This document shows, piece by piece, positions 27,801 to 38,033 of a stretch of DNA of 64,000 bases (positions within the stretch are counted from its first letter, which is position 1; every line of letters starts with the position of its first letter). The notes beneath the pieces were generated by a model that worked only from the letters and a program-made list of their open reading frames with translations, had not been told where the DNA came from and did no database searches. The stretch is taken from positions 369,858 to 433,857 of the forward strand of contig NZ_QGMQ01000003.1 in assembly GCF_003259155.1 (NCBI RefSeq), read 5' to 3'. Position numbers and translations under genes: made by a program. This DNA is from Marinimicrobium alkaliphilum (GTDB lineage: Bacteria; Pseudomonadota; Gammaproteobacteria; Pseudomonadales; Cellvibrionaceae).

Positions 27801-30800
27801 CGAGCTACGCACGCCGCAACGCCAGCCAATCGCTGCCGGACTTCTTCCGGGAGATGTGGATCGCACCGGCTCTCGCGCTGGGCCTGGGCGCGGCTCTGGC
27901 GGTGGCAGGGGTCCCACCAGCGGCATGGATCGCCGCTGCGCCCATCCTGATGCTGTGGCTCCTGTCCCCCGTTGTGGGTTGGTGGCTCAGCCGACCGTTA
28001 GTCACCGCCTCCCCGGGCTTAAGCGCCGACCAACAAACCTTCCTGCGCACAACGGCCCGCCGTACCTGGCGCTACTTCACCGATTTCGTCGGCCCGAATG
28101 ACAACTGGCTGCCGCCCGACAACTTCCAGGTCCATCCTGAGCCGACCATTGCCTCACGTACCTCACCCACCAATATCGGCCTGTCACTGCTGGCTGACCT
28201 GGCGGCCGTCGATTTCGGTTATCTCACGGCGAGCGAGTGCCTGCAACGCGTCGGCAACACCCTTGCGGCGATGGAAAAGCTGGAAGGCTATCGCGGCCAT
28301 TTGTTCAACTGGTACGACACCCGTACGTTGCAACCTCTCCATCCACGCTACGTCTCGTCCGTGGACAGCGGCAACCTGGCCGGCAGTTTGCTCACCCTAC
28401 AGGCAGGGTTAGCCGAGTTGAAACACCAACCGGTGCTGTCTTCCAGGGCGCTGCAGGGCCTGGAGGACACCCTGCAGGTACTGGCCGAACAGCTTTCCGA
28501 CTCACCGGCACCGGAACTGGCGCAACACATCCGCGCGCTGCAGGACACCTTGCAAGCCCTCACCCTTGAAGGTCCACCCCGGACACTGGCCGCTGCCATC
28601 AGCGCGCTCGATCAGATTGACCGCACCGAGGGCGCACTGTGTGCAGCGCTGCCAGCGGACGCCCGCAAAGACGGTGAACTGGTTTACTGGGCACAGGCAT
28701 TCGACCAACAAACGCGAGCACTCCGCAATGAACTCGAACTGCTGGTGCCCGAGCCGTGGCAGGGCAGCGCTCTCCCAAGCCGGGTAGCACTGGCGGATAC
28801 AGGTAGCGAAGGCGCGCAGGTACAGCTCGACACCATCGACGATTTAATCAATCGTTGCCGTCATCTGGCGCACATGGATTTCGGATTTCTTTATGACGCT
28901 GCCACCGGTTTATTGACCATCGGCTACGACGTCGGGGAGCGACGGCGCGACCCTGCCTGTTACGACCTCCTTGCATCGGAAGCACGCCTGGCCAGCTTTC
29001 TACTGATTGCGCAAGGAAAGATACCCCAGAAGCACTGGTTCGCACTCGGCCGTCTGTTGACCAGTCATGGCGGTGAGGTCAGTCTGATTTCGTGGAGCGG
29101 CTCGATGTTCGAGTACCTGATGCCGCAACTGATCATGCCCAGCTACGCAAACACCCTGTTGGCGCAAACCTGCAAAGCCGCTGTATCGCGCCAGATCGAA
29201 TACGGCCGGCAACGCGCTGTGCCCTGGGGGATTTCCGAATCCTGCTACAACGCCACCGACCTCAACCAGGTTTACCAGTACCGGGCATTCGGCGTGCCCG
29301 GCCTCGGCTTCAAGCGCGGGTTGGGCGACGACCTGGTGATCGCGCCCTATGCCAGCGCCCTGGCGCTGACGGTCATGCCGCGCAAAGCCTGCCACAATCT
29401 ACAGGCGTTGGCCGACGAAGGATTCCTGGGCGACTACGGTTTCTACGAAGCCATCGACTACACACCCACCCGCGTGCCCCGAGGCAAGCCGCACGCCATC
29501 GTGCAGACCTTTATGGTCCACCACCAGGGCATGAGCCTACTGTCCTTTGCGCATGTCTTGCTCGACCAGCCGATGCAGCGCCGCTTTATGTCGGACCCGC
29601 TGGTGCGGGCGACCGAGCTGCTGTTGCAGGAGCGGGTCCCCAAGAGAGGGAGCACCCTGCAGCCGCACGCCGCCGAAGTCAGCGCTGCCGCGCGCCCCCC
29701 AAGCGCCGAGGTTGGCGAAATCATGCGTGTGTTTACCGACCCCAACACACGCCTCCCTGAAGTTCACCTCTTGTCGAATGGCCGCTATCACGTTATGGCA
29801 ACCCACGCCGGTGGCAGCGCCAGCCGCTGGCACGATCTCGCCGTTACCCGCTGGCGCGAGGACGCCACCGCCGACAGCTGGGGTACCTTCATTTATCTGC
29901 GCGACCGCAACGACGGCAACTACTGGTCAGCGGCACACCAACCAACACGGCGACCCGCCGATCACTACGAAGCGATTTTCGTGCAGGCGCGCGCAGAATA
30001 CCGGCGGCGCGACCACGCGATTGAAGCGCACACCGAGATCAGTGTGTCACCGGAGGACGATGTCGAGATCCGTCGGATCACCCTCACCAACCAGTCGTCA
30101 CGCCTGCGTCACATTGAAGTGACCAGCTTCGCGGAAGTGGTGCTGGCACCGCTGAGCGCCGACCTCGCCCATCGCTCGTTCAGCAATCTGTTCGTGCAGA
30201 CCGAAATTCTGCCCGGACAGCAGGCCATACTCTGCACCCGACGGCCACGCACACCGGGCGAAAAGTTGCCCTGGATGTTCCACTTGCTGGCTACCCCGGA
30301 ATCAGTCATCAGCGAGCTGTCCTGCGAGACCGATCGCGCCCGCTTTATTGGACGCGGCCGCACCGCGGCCAACCCCGTGGTACTGGACAGTGCGGATCAT
30401 TCATCGAATTTGTCGAACACCCAAGGGGCGGTACTCGACCCCTGCGTCGCGATCCGCAGCACCCTGAGCTTGGCGCCCGACGAATCCGCCAGCGTGCAGA
30501 TCATCTCCGGGATGGCGGACTCACGCGAGGCTGCATTGTCCCTGATTGAAAAATACAACGACCGCCACTTTGGCGAACGCGCCTTCGAGATGGCCTGGTT
30601 CCAGAGTCAGGAGGTGCTGCGCCACCTCAACGTGACCGAAGCCGATGCCCAAGTCTTCGGTCGACTGGCCAACTCCGTCATATACGGCAATGCCATGCGC
30701 CGGGCGGCGCCGAGTACCATTGCCCGCAACCAACTGGGGCAATCCGGATTGTGGCGCTTTGCCATCTCAGGCGATCTGCCCATTGTCCTGCTCCTGATCG

Positions 30801-33589
30801 GCGACGTTGCCCGCATTGGTCTGGTCAAGCAGGTGATGCAGGCCCACGCCTACTGGCGCATGAAGGGCCTGGCCGCCGATCTGGTGATCGTCAACGAAGG
30901 TTTCTCGGGATATCGGGCAGAACTGCACGACCTGATCATGGGGCTGATCAATGCCGGCCCTGACGCGCAGATCATCGACAAGCCGGGCGGGATTTTCGTG
31001 CGGCGCGCGGAAGAACTTTCCGAGGACGAACGCGTCCTGCTCCAAACCGTTTCCCGCATTGTCTTCAGCGACACCGCCGAGACCCTGATCGAGCAGGTGG
31101 ATCGGCGCGTGTCACCCGAACGTCCATCGGATCGGCTGGAACCTTCGCAAAAAGCAGCGTTAAAGCCCGTTGAACCGCTGGCACCGCGCGAGCTTATTTT
31201 CGACAATGGTCTGGGCGGCTTTACCCCCGACGGCCATGAATACGTCGTGACGCTGGAGCCGGGACAAACCACGCCGGCACCCTGGGCAAACGTGATCGCC
31301 AGCCCGCACATCGGCACCGTCGTCAGCGAGAGCGGCAGCGCCTACACCTGGGTCGAGAACGCCCACGAGTTCCGTCTCACCCCCTGGTACAACGACCCGA
31401 TCTCTGACACCTGCGGCGAAGCGCTGTACATTCGCGATGAAGACACCGGCGAATTCTGGTCGCCAACACCGCTACCCGCCGGCGGGCGCTCGGGCTACGT
31501 GTGCCGACACGGCTTTGGTTACAGCGTGTTCGAACACTGTGAGGCCGGCATCGCCTCGGAACTGTTCACCTACGTCGCCATGGATGCGCCGGTCAAATTC
31601 CTGGTGGTCAAACTGCACAACCGATCGGAGCGTCCGCGTCGCCTGTCGCTCACCGGGTACTGGGAGTTAGTGCTCGGTGAGTGGCGACATACCAACCTCA
31701 TGCACATCGTTACCGACGTGGATCTGCACACGGGCGCACTGTTTGCCCGCAATGCCTACGGTCGCGAATGTGCCGACCGGGTAGTATTCGCCCAGGTCAG
31801 CGAACGCGAGCGCACGGTGAGCGGTAACCGCACCGAGTTTATTGGCCGCAACGGTTCGCTTGCCAGTCCGTCGGCAATGCGCCGGAAGCGCCTCTCGGGC
31901 AAGACCGGGGCCGGGCTCGACCCCTGTGCCGCGATCCAGACCCGAATCGAACTCGACGCCGGCGAAGAACGCGAAATCGTGTTCGTCTTCGGCGCAGCCG
32001 GCGACGGCGATGAAGCGCGCCATCTGGTTCAGCAATTCGGCGGCCAGGCGGGCGCGCGACAAGCGCTGGAAGCCGTATGGGAGCACTGGAACCATACCCT
32101 GGGTGCGGTCAATGTCGATACCCCGGACCCGGCGCTGAATGTATTGGCCAACGGCTGGCTGATCTACCAGACCCTGTCGTGCCGGCTGTGGGCACGCAGC
32201 GGCTACTACCAGTCCGGTGGTGCTTACGGTTTTCGCGACCAGTTGCAGGACACCATGGCACTGATCCACGCAACTCCCTGGCTCGCCCGTGAACAGCTGA
32301 TTCGGCACGCCGGGCGCCAGTTCCTCAAGGGTGACGTCCAGCATTGGTGGCATCCACCCGGCGGACAGGGCGTACGCACCCACTTTTCCGACGACTATCT
32401 GTGGCTACCCTATGCCACGTGCCGCTACGTGCAGACGACCGGCGATACCGGCGTACTCGACGAGCCGATTCATTTTCTGGAAGGGCGTGAGCTGTCGGCG
32501 AACGAAGAGGCCTACTACGATCAGCCGCAACGCTCATCCGAAGCGGCCAGTCTGTACGAGCACTGCGTGCGTGCTCTCCGACACGGCCTGCGCTTTGGCT
32601 CCCACCACTTACCACTGATGGGCTGCGGCGACTGGAACGACGGCATGAACCTCATCGGCGCGGACGGACGGGGCGAAAGCGTGTGGCTGGCCTGGTTCCT
32701 GGTGGAAAACCTCGAGCTGTTCGCCAACCTGGCAGACGAGCGCAATGATCTGGCCTTTGTCGAGATGTGCCGCACTCACGCCGCACAACTGCGCACCAAC
32801 ATCGAGGCCGAGGCCTGGGATGGCAACTGGTACCGGCGTGCCTATTTCGACGACGGCACGCCGCTGGGTTCAAGCACCAACGACGAATGCCAGATAGATT
32901 CCATCAGCCAGAGTTGGTCTGTGCTCTCGAAAGGCGGCGATCCGCAGCGGGCTCGCCAGGCAATGAAGGCAGTGGACGAACGCCTGGTGCGGCGGGACAA
33001 GCAGATCATTCAGTTGCTGGACCCACCCTTTGATCAATCAGCGCTTGAACCCGGCTACATCAAAGGCTATATCCCCGGCGTGCGCGAGAACGGCGGCCAA
33101 TACACCCATGCCGCGATCTGGACCACCATGGCGTTTGCCCAGCTGGGCGACACCGAACGCGCCTGGGAACTTTTCGCCATGCTCAATCCGGTGAACCACG
33201 GTGACACACCCGAAGCCATTGACCTGTATAAGGTCGAACCTTACGTCATGTGCGCGGACATCTATGGCGTCTCACCCCATATCGGCCGCGGCGGCTGGAC
33301 CTGGTACACGGGAGCCGCAGGCTGGATGTACCGGCTGACCGTAGAAACACTACTGGGATTGCAACTGGAAGGGGCGCATCTGCGCATCGTGCCCTGCATC
33401 CCGGCAAGCTGGCATTCTTACAAAATTCACTACCGCTTTCGCGACACCCTCTACCACATCACAGTCAAACGCACTGGCAAAACCTCAGGGCACGTAAACC
33501 GTGTCGCGGTCGATGGTACCGAGTGCCCTGACCAACGCATTCCAATGATCGACGATCGCCAGGAGCACGTTGTGGAAATAGAACTCTAG
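24878..33589 (+). CDS. Cyclic beta-1,2-glucan synthase-like protein (GT84-glucoamylase-GH94)
   Basis: At about 2903 residues this is the size of NdvB/Cgs proteins. The order is an N-terminal helical domain; two membrane spans at about 450-520; a glycosyltransferase domain with LDTDTQL at about 668 and RHRWIRGDW at about 815; further membrane spans at about 865-1050; a glucoamylase-like domain from about 1085; and two GH94-like beta-sandwich regions from about 1620 and 2100, with the phosphorylase signature CGDWNDGMN at about 2580. It should polymerise UDP-glucose, then trim and cyclise the chain. The start is uncertain: the frame opens at TTG 24878 with GTG at 24881, and homology seems to begin near residue 60. 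Confidence 0.93.
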   Translation: MVCLRTDIGAIRWPLLRPLSSNESALSSDRSRGFARSKAINAFRFSARTGNGLGHDQNTELLRAELFSIEQLKRHAVTLSDQHQIDPRPGADKLLPRLADNARVLLAAYDVVTAAATSRQRIVPTEAWLLDNFYLIEQQISLARRHLPRGYSRQLPRLAEGPSAGFPRIYDLALELISHMDGRIDSDNVTQFVAAYQTAAPLKLGELWAFPIMLQLALLENLRRVAVRIAQRREERDAAITWADRMLAAAESDPKQLIQLLAEFAHADVPLTAPFVEEFYDRLQAQGPAMAFVQTWVEHKMHEQGVTATKLSEAAGRTDAANQISIANSIGSLRFIGTTDWKPYVESLSVVEQTLREDPSNMHAEQDFATRDRYRHVIEDVARGCTSSEVVVAREAIALAQAAATELGYQDRSAHVGFYLIDQGRPQLERTLGCRPSVRTRLNRASPRYLLSLYLGLIFVLTLLSTAGVLYALKGFTPFDWRYVFLALTGMIGASALTVSLANLMVTLFMPPRALPRLDFSQGIPTAHRSMVVVPTLLSDRKDIDHLLEALEIRYLGNRDANLYFALLTDFCDAPEQTRPDDGDLLAHARAGIEALNETYRDDRPCVFYLFHRPRLWNPFEQVWMGYERKRGKLEQFNARLRGEEHTAFSDIVGDQSILGSIQYVITLDTDTQLPRDAAHSLVGNLAHPLNRPVYDATKGRIVEGYAILQPRTSISLTSAGQSHFAKLFAGDSGLDPYTREVSDVYQDLFGEGSFIGKGIYDVNAFRQAVDERLPENLILSHDLLEGGYARSALVTDVHLIEEQPASVAIDASRRHRWIRGDWQLTGWLLPRVPGPPGAHGAHEERQPNPLSALSLWKIIDNLRRSLVAPALLALLVVGWLAGPGAIWVWALLIVTVVFLPALLATLIELTRRPAECDWLTHLKLTARTAGRPLALAFLALAFLPYDTRIALGAIGRSGARMPFTRRGLLLWQLPSYARRNASQSLPDFFREMWIAPALALGLGAALAVAGVPPAAWIAAAPILMLWLLSPVVGWWLSRPLVTASPGLSADQQTFLRTTARRTWRYFTDFVGPNDNWLPPDNFQVHPEPTIASRTSPTNIGLSLLADLAAVDFGYLTASECLQRVGNTLAAMEKLEGYRGHLFNWYDTRTLQPLHPRYVSSVDSGNLAGSLLTLQAGLAELKHQPVLSSRALQGLEDTLQVLAEQLSDSPAPELAQHIRALQDTLQALTLEGPPRTLAAAISALDQIDRTEGALCAALPADARKDGELVYWAQAFDQQTRALRNELELLVPEPWQGSALPSRVALADTGSEGAQVQLDTIDDLINRCRHLAHMDFGFLYDAATGLLTIGYDVGERRRDPACYDLLASEARLASFLLIAQGKIPQKHWFALGRLLTSHGGEVSLISWSGSMFEYLMPQLIMPSYANTLLAQTCKAAVSRQIEYGRQRAVPWGISESCYNATDLNQVYQYRAFGVPGLGFKRGLGDDLVIAPYASALALTVMPRKACHNLQALADEGFLGDYGFYEAIDYTPTRVPRGKPHAIVQTFMVHHQGMSLLSFAHVLLDQPMQRRFMSDPLVRATELLLQERVPKRGSTLQPHAAEVSAAARPPSAEVGEIMRVFTDPNTRLPEVHLLSNGRYHVMATHAGGSASRWHDLAVTRWREDATADSWGTFIYLRDRNDGNYWSAAHQPTRRPADHYEAIFVQARAEYRRRDHAIEAHTEISVSPEDDVEIRRITLTNQSSRLRHIEVTSFAEVVLAPLSADLAHRSFSNLFVQTEILPGQQAILCTRRPRTPGEKLPWMFHLLATPESVISELSCETDRARFIGRGRTAANPVVLDSADHSSNLSNTQGAVLDPCVAIRSTLSLAPDESASVQIISGMADSREAALSLIEKYNDRHFGERAFEMAWFQSQEVLRHLNVTEADAQVFGRLANSVIYGNAMRRAAPSTIARNQLGQSGLWRFAISGDLPIVLLLIGDVARIGLVKQVMQAHAYWRMKGLAADLVIVNEGFSGYRAELHDLIMGLINAGPDAQIIDKPGGIFVRRAEELSEDERVLLQTVSRIVFSDTAETLIEQVDRRVSPERPSDRLEPSQKAALKPVEPLAPRELIFDNGLGGFTPDGHEYVVTLEPGQTTPAPWANVIASPHIGTVVSESGSAYTWVENAHEFRLTPWYNDPISDTCGEALYIRDEDTGEFWSPTPLPAGGRSGYVCRHGFGYSVFEHCEAGIASELFTYVAMDAPVKFLVVKLHNRSERPRRLSLTGYWELVLGEWRHTNLMHIVTDVDLHTGALFARNAYGRECADRVVFAQVSERERTVSGNRTEFIGRNGSLASPSAMRRKRLSGKTGAGLDPCAAIQTRIELDAGEEREIVFVFGAAGDGDEARHLVQQFGGQAGARQALEAVWEHWNHTLGAVNVDTPDPALNVLANGWLIYQTLSCRLWARSGYYQSGGAYGFRDQLQDTMALIHATPWLAREQLIRHAGRQFLKGDVQHWWHPPGGQGVRTHFSDDYLWLPYATCRYVQTTGDTGVLDEPIHFLEGRELSANEEAYYDQPQRSSEAASLYEHCVRALRHGLRFGSHHLPLMGCGDWNDGMNLIGADGRGESVWLAWFLVENLELFANLADERNDLAFVEMCRTHAAQLRTNIEAEAWDGNWYRRAYFDDGTPLGSSTNDECQIDSISQSWSVLSKGGDPQRARQAMKAVDERLVRRDKQIIQLLDPPFDQSALEPGYIKGYIPGVRENGGQYTHAAIWTTMAFAQLGDTERAWELFAMLNPVNHGDTPEAIDLYKVEPYVMCADIYGVSPHIGRGGWTWYTGAAGWMYRLTVETLLGLQLEGAHLRIVPCIPASWHSYKIHYRFRDTLYHITVKRTGKTSGHVNRVAVDGTECPDQRIPMIDDRQEHVVEIEL

Positions 33590-33720
33590 GGTTCTTTTCA
33601 GCGTCGGGTGTGCGCTTACGAACAGACAACCGAGCGGCCAAACCCCGATCATGAGAGTTCGCGCCATGTAGGTTATGGCGTCAGAAACTCGACCTGTAAA
33701 CGACACCCAAGGAATCTCTC

Positions 33721-34269
33721 ATGAACAAAATCAACACGGCAGCAATTACGTTCTGTCTGCTCGGCGCATTGCCCATGGTGGCATCCGCACAGTCCTCAAA
33801 TTTTGGCCCGGCAGCGGGTGAAAAAGAGTTCTCCATCTCCGGCACCGGCACCAGCGACCAGGGCTTCAATAGCGGTAGCTTCGGCGTTACCGGCGACATG
33901 GGTTGGTATCTACGCAATAACGCGGTGGCCGGCATTCGGCAAAGCATCAACTACGCCAGCATCGAGGGCGAGAGCATCACCAATGATTTCTGGAACGGCT
34001 CAACCCGCGGCTACTACAACTATCAGTTCCTGTCGGATCGTGCACGCCCGTTCATCGGCGGAAGCCTGGGTGGTGTCTACGGTGACGGTGTCAACGACAG
34101 CGCCTTTGCGGGTCTGGAAACAGGCGTGAAGTACTACGTATTGGCGAAGACCTACTTCCTCGCGCGCGTCGAGTACCAGTTCCTTTTCAGCAGCACCAGT
34201 GATGCTACCGATGCCTTCCAGGATGATGGCGCCTGGGCTTATACCGTCGGCCTGGGTTACAACTACTAG
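33721..34269 (+). CDS. Outer-membrane beta-barrel protein
   Basis: This 182-residue protein has an AAGGAAT ribosome site. A signal peptide ends at ASAQS (about residue 24). The mature part is rich in alternating aromatic and small residues (GWYLRNN, GYYNYQFLS, RPFIGGSLGGVYG) and ends AYTVGLGYNY, an aromatic C-terminal strand suited to the Bam machinery. It resembles small OmpW/OmpX-like barrels. It precedes the catalase by 16 bases, so it is probably in one transcript with it. Confidence 0.82.
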   Translation: MNKINTAAITFCLLGALPMVASAQSSNFGPAAGEKEFSISGTGTSDQGFNSGSFGVTGDMGWYLRNNAVAGIRQSINYASIEGESITNDFWNGSTRGYYNYQFLSDRARPFIGGSLGGVYGDGVNDSAFAGLETGVKYYVLAKTYFLARVEYQFLFSSTSDATDAFQDDGAWAYTVGLGYNY

Positions 34270-34285
34270 TCGCCGGAGACCAACA

Positions 34286-36637
34286 ATGAGCGCCAAGAAA
34301 ACATCGAACAAGGACGCGCCGGATAGCGGCGGCGCGCTTAGAACCAACGACGTTGTCGCAGAGAAAGCCATGGCAACCGACGATCTGGTCGCCGGAATAC
34401 CCTATAACCGCGCTAAGGCACGCGAGTACGGTCGCGACAATGCTTCAGCGCCACCGGCGGGGGAAACAGTCGAACCCAACTCCAGCCGGCTGACCGCAAG
34501 TACGATCTCGGAGGAAACCGGCACACCAAAAACCGGCGGCGCTGCGTGGCTCGGAACCAATGCGACGATCGATTCGCTCGACCGTGTTCGGGTTGATCCC
34601 AGCCAGAGGACCTTGACCACCAATCAAGGTGTTCCCATCAGCGACAATCAAAACACCTTGAAAGCCGGATTGCGTGGGCCATCGCTACTCGAAGACTTCA
34701 TTCTTCGGGAGAAGATCACGCATTTCGATCACGAACGCATACCGGAGCGCGTCGTTCACGCCCGGGGCTCAGCGGCGCACGGCTACTTTGAAGCTTACGA
34801 CGCCCTGACCCAGTACACGCGCGCGGCCCCGTTCACCGAGAAGGGTAAGACTACCCCGGTGTTTGTGCGTTTTTCCACGGTGGCGGGCGAACGCGGCTCG
34901 AAAGATACCGCACGCGACGCGCGCGGCTTCGCGGTGAAGTTCTATACCGACGAGGGCAACTGGGATCTGGTGGGAAACAACATACCGGTGTTCTTTATTC
35001 AGGATGCCATGAAGTTTCCCGACCTGGTTCATGCCCTCAAACCGGAACCGCATCACGGCATGCCGCAAGCGGCATCAGCCCACGACACCTTCTGGGATTT
35101 CGTCTCCCTGATGCCCGAGTCCACCCACATGCTGATGTGGGTCATGTCGGATCGTGGCATCCCCCGCAGCTACCGAATGATGCAGGGCTTCGGCGTACAT
35201 ACCTTCCGCCTGATCAATGCGGAAGGCCAATCCGTATTCTGCAAGTTTCACTGGACACCGCTCCAGGGGACCCACTCGCTCGTCTGGGACGAAGCGGTGA
35301 AAATCTCGGGCGCAGACCCGGACTATCATCGGCGCGATTTGTGGGAAGCGATTGAATCCGGTGAGTTCCCGGAATGGGAACTGAGCCTGCAAATATTCAC
35401 GGAGGAGCAGGCGGACGGTTTCAGCTTCGATGTGCTCGATTCAACCAAGATCATACCGGAGGAGCTGGTACCGCTGACCCCCGTCGGGCGCATGGTTCTG
35501 AACAGGAACCCCGACAATTTCTTTGCTGAAACCGAACAGGTCGCATTCTGCACCGCGCACGTCATTCCGGGTATTGATTTTTCCAACGATCCACTGCTTG
35601 CCGGTCGCATTCATTCCTATGTCGACACTCAGATAACGCGACTGGGCGGCCCGAACTTTCACGAGATTCCGATCAATTCGCCGCTCGCCTCAGTGCAGAA
35701 CAACCAACGTGATGGCCTGCACCGTCAGGCAGTGCACCGAGGGCGCGTGGCTTACGAGCCAAATTCCTTGGCAGGCGGCTGTCCCTTTCAGGCAGGAGAA
35801 ACAGGGTTCACGTCCTTCCCCGAACGCGTTTCCGAGGACAAAGTCCGTGGAAAGCCTGAGAAGTTCGCCGAGCACTACGCACAGGCCACCTTGTTTTTCG
35901 AGAGTCAAACAGATGTCGAGAAAGCCCATATTGCCGCCGCATTCCGCTTCGAGCTGAGCAAAGTCGATATCCCGGCGATTCGTACGCGGATGTTGTCGTC
36001 GCTGGTTAACGTTTCGCAGGACCTGGCAAAAGACGTGGCAACCGGCTTGGGCATGAAAGTACCCGAAGCGATGCCCAAAGCGAGCGCCAATCCGCAGGCG
36101 CCAGAGATCAAGGCGTCACCCGCGTTGTCGCTGATGGCCCGGCCGGGCGAATGCGGTATCCGCACCCGTCAAGTTGCCGTGCTGATCGAAGAGGGTGTCC
36201 AGCTTTCTTCAATCGTCAGCCTCTACCGAGCGTTGGTCGAGGCCGGTGCTGTCGTTCATTTCGTGGGGCCACGGGTGGGCCTGTTTACCGGTGACTCCGG
36301 CAAGAAGATTGAAGCAGACAAGTCCCTGGAAAACGCACCGGGATTTCTCTTCGATGCGTTAGTGGTACCCGATGGTAGCGATGCGATACGGGCACTTGCG
36401 GACAATGGGCACACGATGGCGTTCATCACTGACCTGTATAGGCACTGCAAAACAATTCTTGCACTGGGCGCCGGACGGGAACTGCTGAGAGTCGTCGGCA
36501 TTGGTTCAGAGATGGAGAAAGATCCCGGCATTCTGTTGTCGGAGGACGCTGATACCACCGAGATCGCGCCGGCATTTATCGAGGCCATCGCGGCCCATCG
36601 TCACTTCTCCCGTGATAGCGATCCACCCACCAAGTAG
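34286..36637 (+). CDS. katE: Large-subunit monofunctional catalase (KatE/HPII type)
   Basis: From the ATG at 34286 (CGGAGA upstream) the protein has 783 residues, close to the 753 of E. coli HPII. The active-site segment [11 protein letters not shown] places the distal His at about 158, [11 protein letters not shown] holds the distal Asn, and [12 protein letters not shown] holds the proximal haem Tyr. A C-terminal flavodoxin/DJ-1-like domain (about 610-783, [12 protein letters not shown]) marks the large clade 2 type. An N-terminal extension of about 85 Ala/Thr/Ser-rich residues is present. It disproportionates hydrogen peroxide in the cytosol. Confidence 0.96.
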   Translation: MSAKKTSNKDAPDSGGALRTNDVVAEKAMATDDLVAGIPYNRAKAREYGRDNASAPPAGETVEPNSSRLTASTISEETGTPKTGGAAWLGTNATIDSLDRVRVDPSQRTLTTNQGVPISDNQNTLKAGLRGPSLLEDFILREKITHFDHERIPERVVHARGSAAHGYFEAYDALTQYTRAAPFTEKGKTTPVFVRFSTVAGERGSKDTARDARGFAVKFYTDEGNWDLVGNNIPVFFIQDAMKFPDLVHALKPEPHHGMPQAASAHDTFWDFVSLMPESTHMLMWVMSDRGIPRSYRMMQGFGVHTFRLINAEGQSVFCKFHWTPLQGTHSLVWDEAVKISGADPDYHRRDLWEAIESGEFPEWELSLQIFTEEQADGFSFDVLDSTKIIPEELVPLTPVGRMVLNRNPDNFFAETEQVAFCTAHVIPGIDFSNDPLLAGRIHSYVDTQITRLGGPNFHEIPINSPLASVQNNQRDGLHRQAVHRGRVAYEPNSLAGGCPFQAGETGFTSFPERVSEDKVRGKPEKFAEHYAQATLFFESQTDVEKAHIAAAFRFELSKVDIPAIRTRMLSSLVNVSQDLAKDVATGLGMKVPEAMPKASANPQAPEIKASPALSLMARPGECGIRTRQVAVLIEEGVQLSSIVSLYRALVEAGAVVHFVGPRVGLFTGDSGKKIEADKSLENAPGFLFDALVVPDGSDAIRALADNGHTMAFITDLYRHCKTILALGAGRELLRVVGIGSEMEKDPGILLSEDADTTEIAPAFIEAIAAHRHFSRDSDPPTK

Positions 36638-36685
36638 CGCAGCGTACACACCGGCAATCTGCCTAATAATGTTGAGGAGTAAATC

Positions 36686-37324
36686 ATGAAGAAAACACCG
36701 TATATCAAAAATCAGCTCCATGAGTTGTTGCATCAAGCCCTGGAGACCGAGCGCGGCGGCATCAGAATTTACGAAGCAGCGCTGCTATGCGCAAAGAACG
36801 ACGACTTGAAGAATGAATGGGAAGAATATCTTGAGGAAACACGAACCCATGAACGGGTACTGCTGGACGTATTCAAGGAGCTGGAATTGGACCCGGACAC
36901 CATCACGCCAGGGCAGGAAGTCGTCGCACACATCGGAGACGCCCTCGTAGAAGCGATTGAAATGGCGAGAAGCCAGGACAACGCCACAGCGGCACAGCTC
37001 GTAGCGTGCGAGTGCGTGGTTCTGGCGGAAACCAAGGATCATCAGAACTGGGAACTGATTGGTCACTTGGCTGAGCACGGACAAGGCAAGGAAACCGGCG
37101 CACTCAAGACAGCGGTCGAAGCCATCGGCGAAGAAGAGGAACATCACCTGTATCACACGAAAGGATTCACCCGGGAACTGTGGATTGAATCGTTTGGCTT
37201 GCCGGCTGTTCTTCCCCCGCCGGAAGAAGTCAAAAACGTTGAAACTGCAATCGGTGCCGAAAGAGCAGGAAACCAGCGCAACAACATGTTGAGAAGAGAG
37301 GGAGACCGTCATGCAGGACACTAA
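36686..37324 (+). CDS. Ferritin-like helical protein
   Basis: This 212-residue protein has GAGGAG upstream. It is mostly helical and carries carboxylate/His patterns expected for a di-iron four-helix bundle: ETERGGIRIYE, EEYLEETRTHE, ACECVVLAETKDH and EEEEHHLYH. The C-terminal tail is poorly conserved-looking and basic. It lies 48 bases after the catalase and overlaps the next gene, so a role in iron or peroxide handling fits. The fold is inferred from motif spacing only. Confidence 0.7.
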   Translation: MKKTPYIKNQLHELLHQALETERGGIRIYEAALLCAKNDDLKNEWEEYLEETRTHERVLLDVFKELELDPDTITPGQEVVAHIGDALVEAIEMARSQDNATAAQLVACECVVLAETKDHQNWELIGHLAEHGQGKETGALKTAVEAIGEEEEHHLYHTKGFTRELWIESFGLPAVLPPPEEVKNVETAIGAERAGNQRNNMLRREGDRHAGH

Positions 37325-37892
37325 TACAGTGCCTGATCCCGTGCGTCCGTACGACGGATCGGCGCATATCGACAGCATTCCGGACAGAGGCAGCGCCGTC
37401 TCCTGGTCAGCGATCCTGGCCGGCGCGGCGGGCGCGGCAGCGCTGTCCCTGATACTGCTGCTTCTCGGAACCGGACTCGGCTTTTCTGTGGTGTCACCGT
37501 GGGCTATGGAAGGAGCCGGTGCCACCGCGGTTGGCTTCGGGATGATCCTGTGGCTCACATGCACGCAGCTGGCGGCTTCCGGATTGGGCGGCTATCTCGC
37601 GGGGCGGTTGCGAACCAAATGGCCCGCGGTACAGACCGACGAAGTCTTTTTTCGCGATACCGCCCACGGTTTTCTCAGCTGGGCAGTCGCTTCGCTGGTC
37701 ACGGCGGCGGTACTGGGCTCCGCCGTGGGTGCAATTGTCGGCGGGACGGATTCAACCGTGGCGCTGACAGCGGATGAAGCGCGCGAGGCATCGGCTTACA
37801 CGGCCCTTTGGTTGTTTATCACACTGCTGATTGGCGCTTTCTCGGCCAGTGTTATGGCAGTTTTCGGCGGACGTCAACGCGATGCCCAATAG
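37311..37892 (+). CDS. Multi-pass membrane protein of unknown function
   Basis: This 193-residue protein starts inside the preceding gene after AGAGGGAGA. The N-terminal 28 residues are hydrophilic. Four hydrophobic spans follow at about 30-58, 67-98, 120-148 and 160-183, rich in Gly and Ala (ILAGAAGAAALSLILLLLG, SGLGGYLAGRLRTKW). Such proteins occur in stress islands with catalase and ferritin-like genes, but no function is recognised. Confidence 0.75.
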   Translation: MQDTNTVPDPVRPYDGSAHIDSIPDRGSAVSWSAILAGAAGAAALSLILLLLGTGLGFSVVSPWAMEGAGATAVGFGMILWLTCTQLAASGLGGYLAGRLRTKWPAVQTDEVFFRDTAHGFLSWAVASLVTAAVLGSAVGAIVGGTDSTVALTADEAREASAYTALWLFITLLIGAFSASVMAVFGGRQRDAQ

Positions 37893-37927
37893 ATCGCATT
37901 CACTGGTTTTACTCATTGGAGGTTCCT

Positions 37928-37999
37928 ATGTCAGCGATATTACTGTGGTTACTCGGGGTTCCCATTCCCATCATCATTCTGATCGCGCTGATCTTCTAA
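37928..37999 (+). CDS. 23-residue hydrophobic membrane peptide
   Basis: A strong ribosome site (TTGGAGGTTCCT) precedes ATG at 37928. The product is a single hydrophobic helix of 23 residues built of Leu, Ile, Val and Pro (GVPIPIIILIALIF at the C-terminus). It sits 35 bases after the membrane-protein gene and 34 bases before the CHRD lipoprotein, in the same direction. The good ribosome site and pure membrane character support a real small gene. Confidence 0.6.
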   Translation: MSAILLWLLGVPIPIIILIALIF

Positions 38000-38033
38000 G
38001 TTGCGCGGTCAGACAGGGCGAGGTTTGATAGTT

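Noticed and set aside
34199..34285. Longer N-terminus for the catalase inside the beta-barrel gene
   Set aside because: The frame there overlaps the barrel gene without a ribosome site; CGGAGA before ATG 34286 is the better start.
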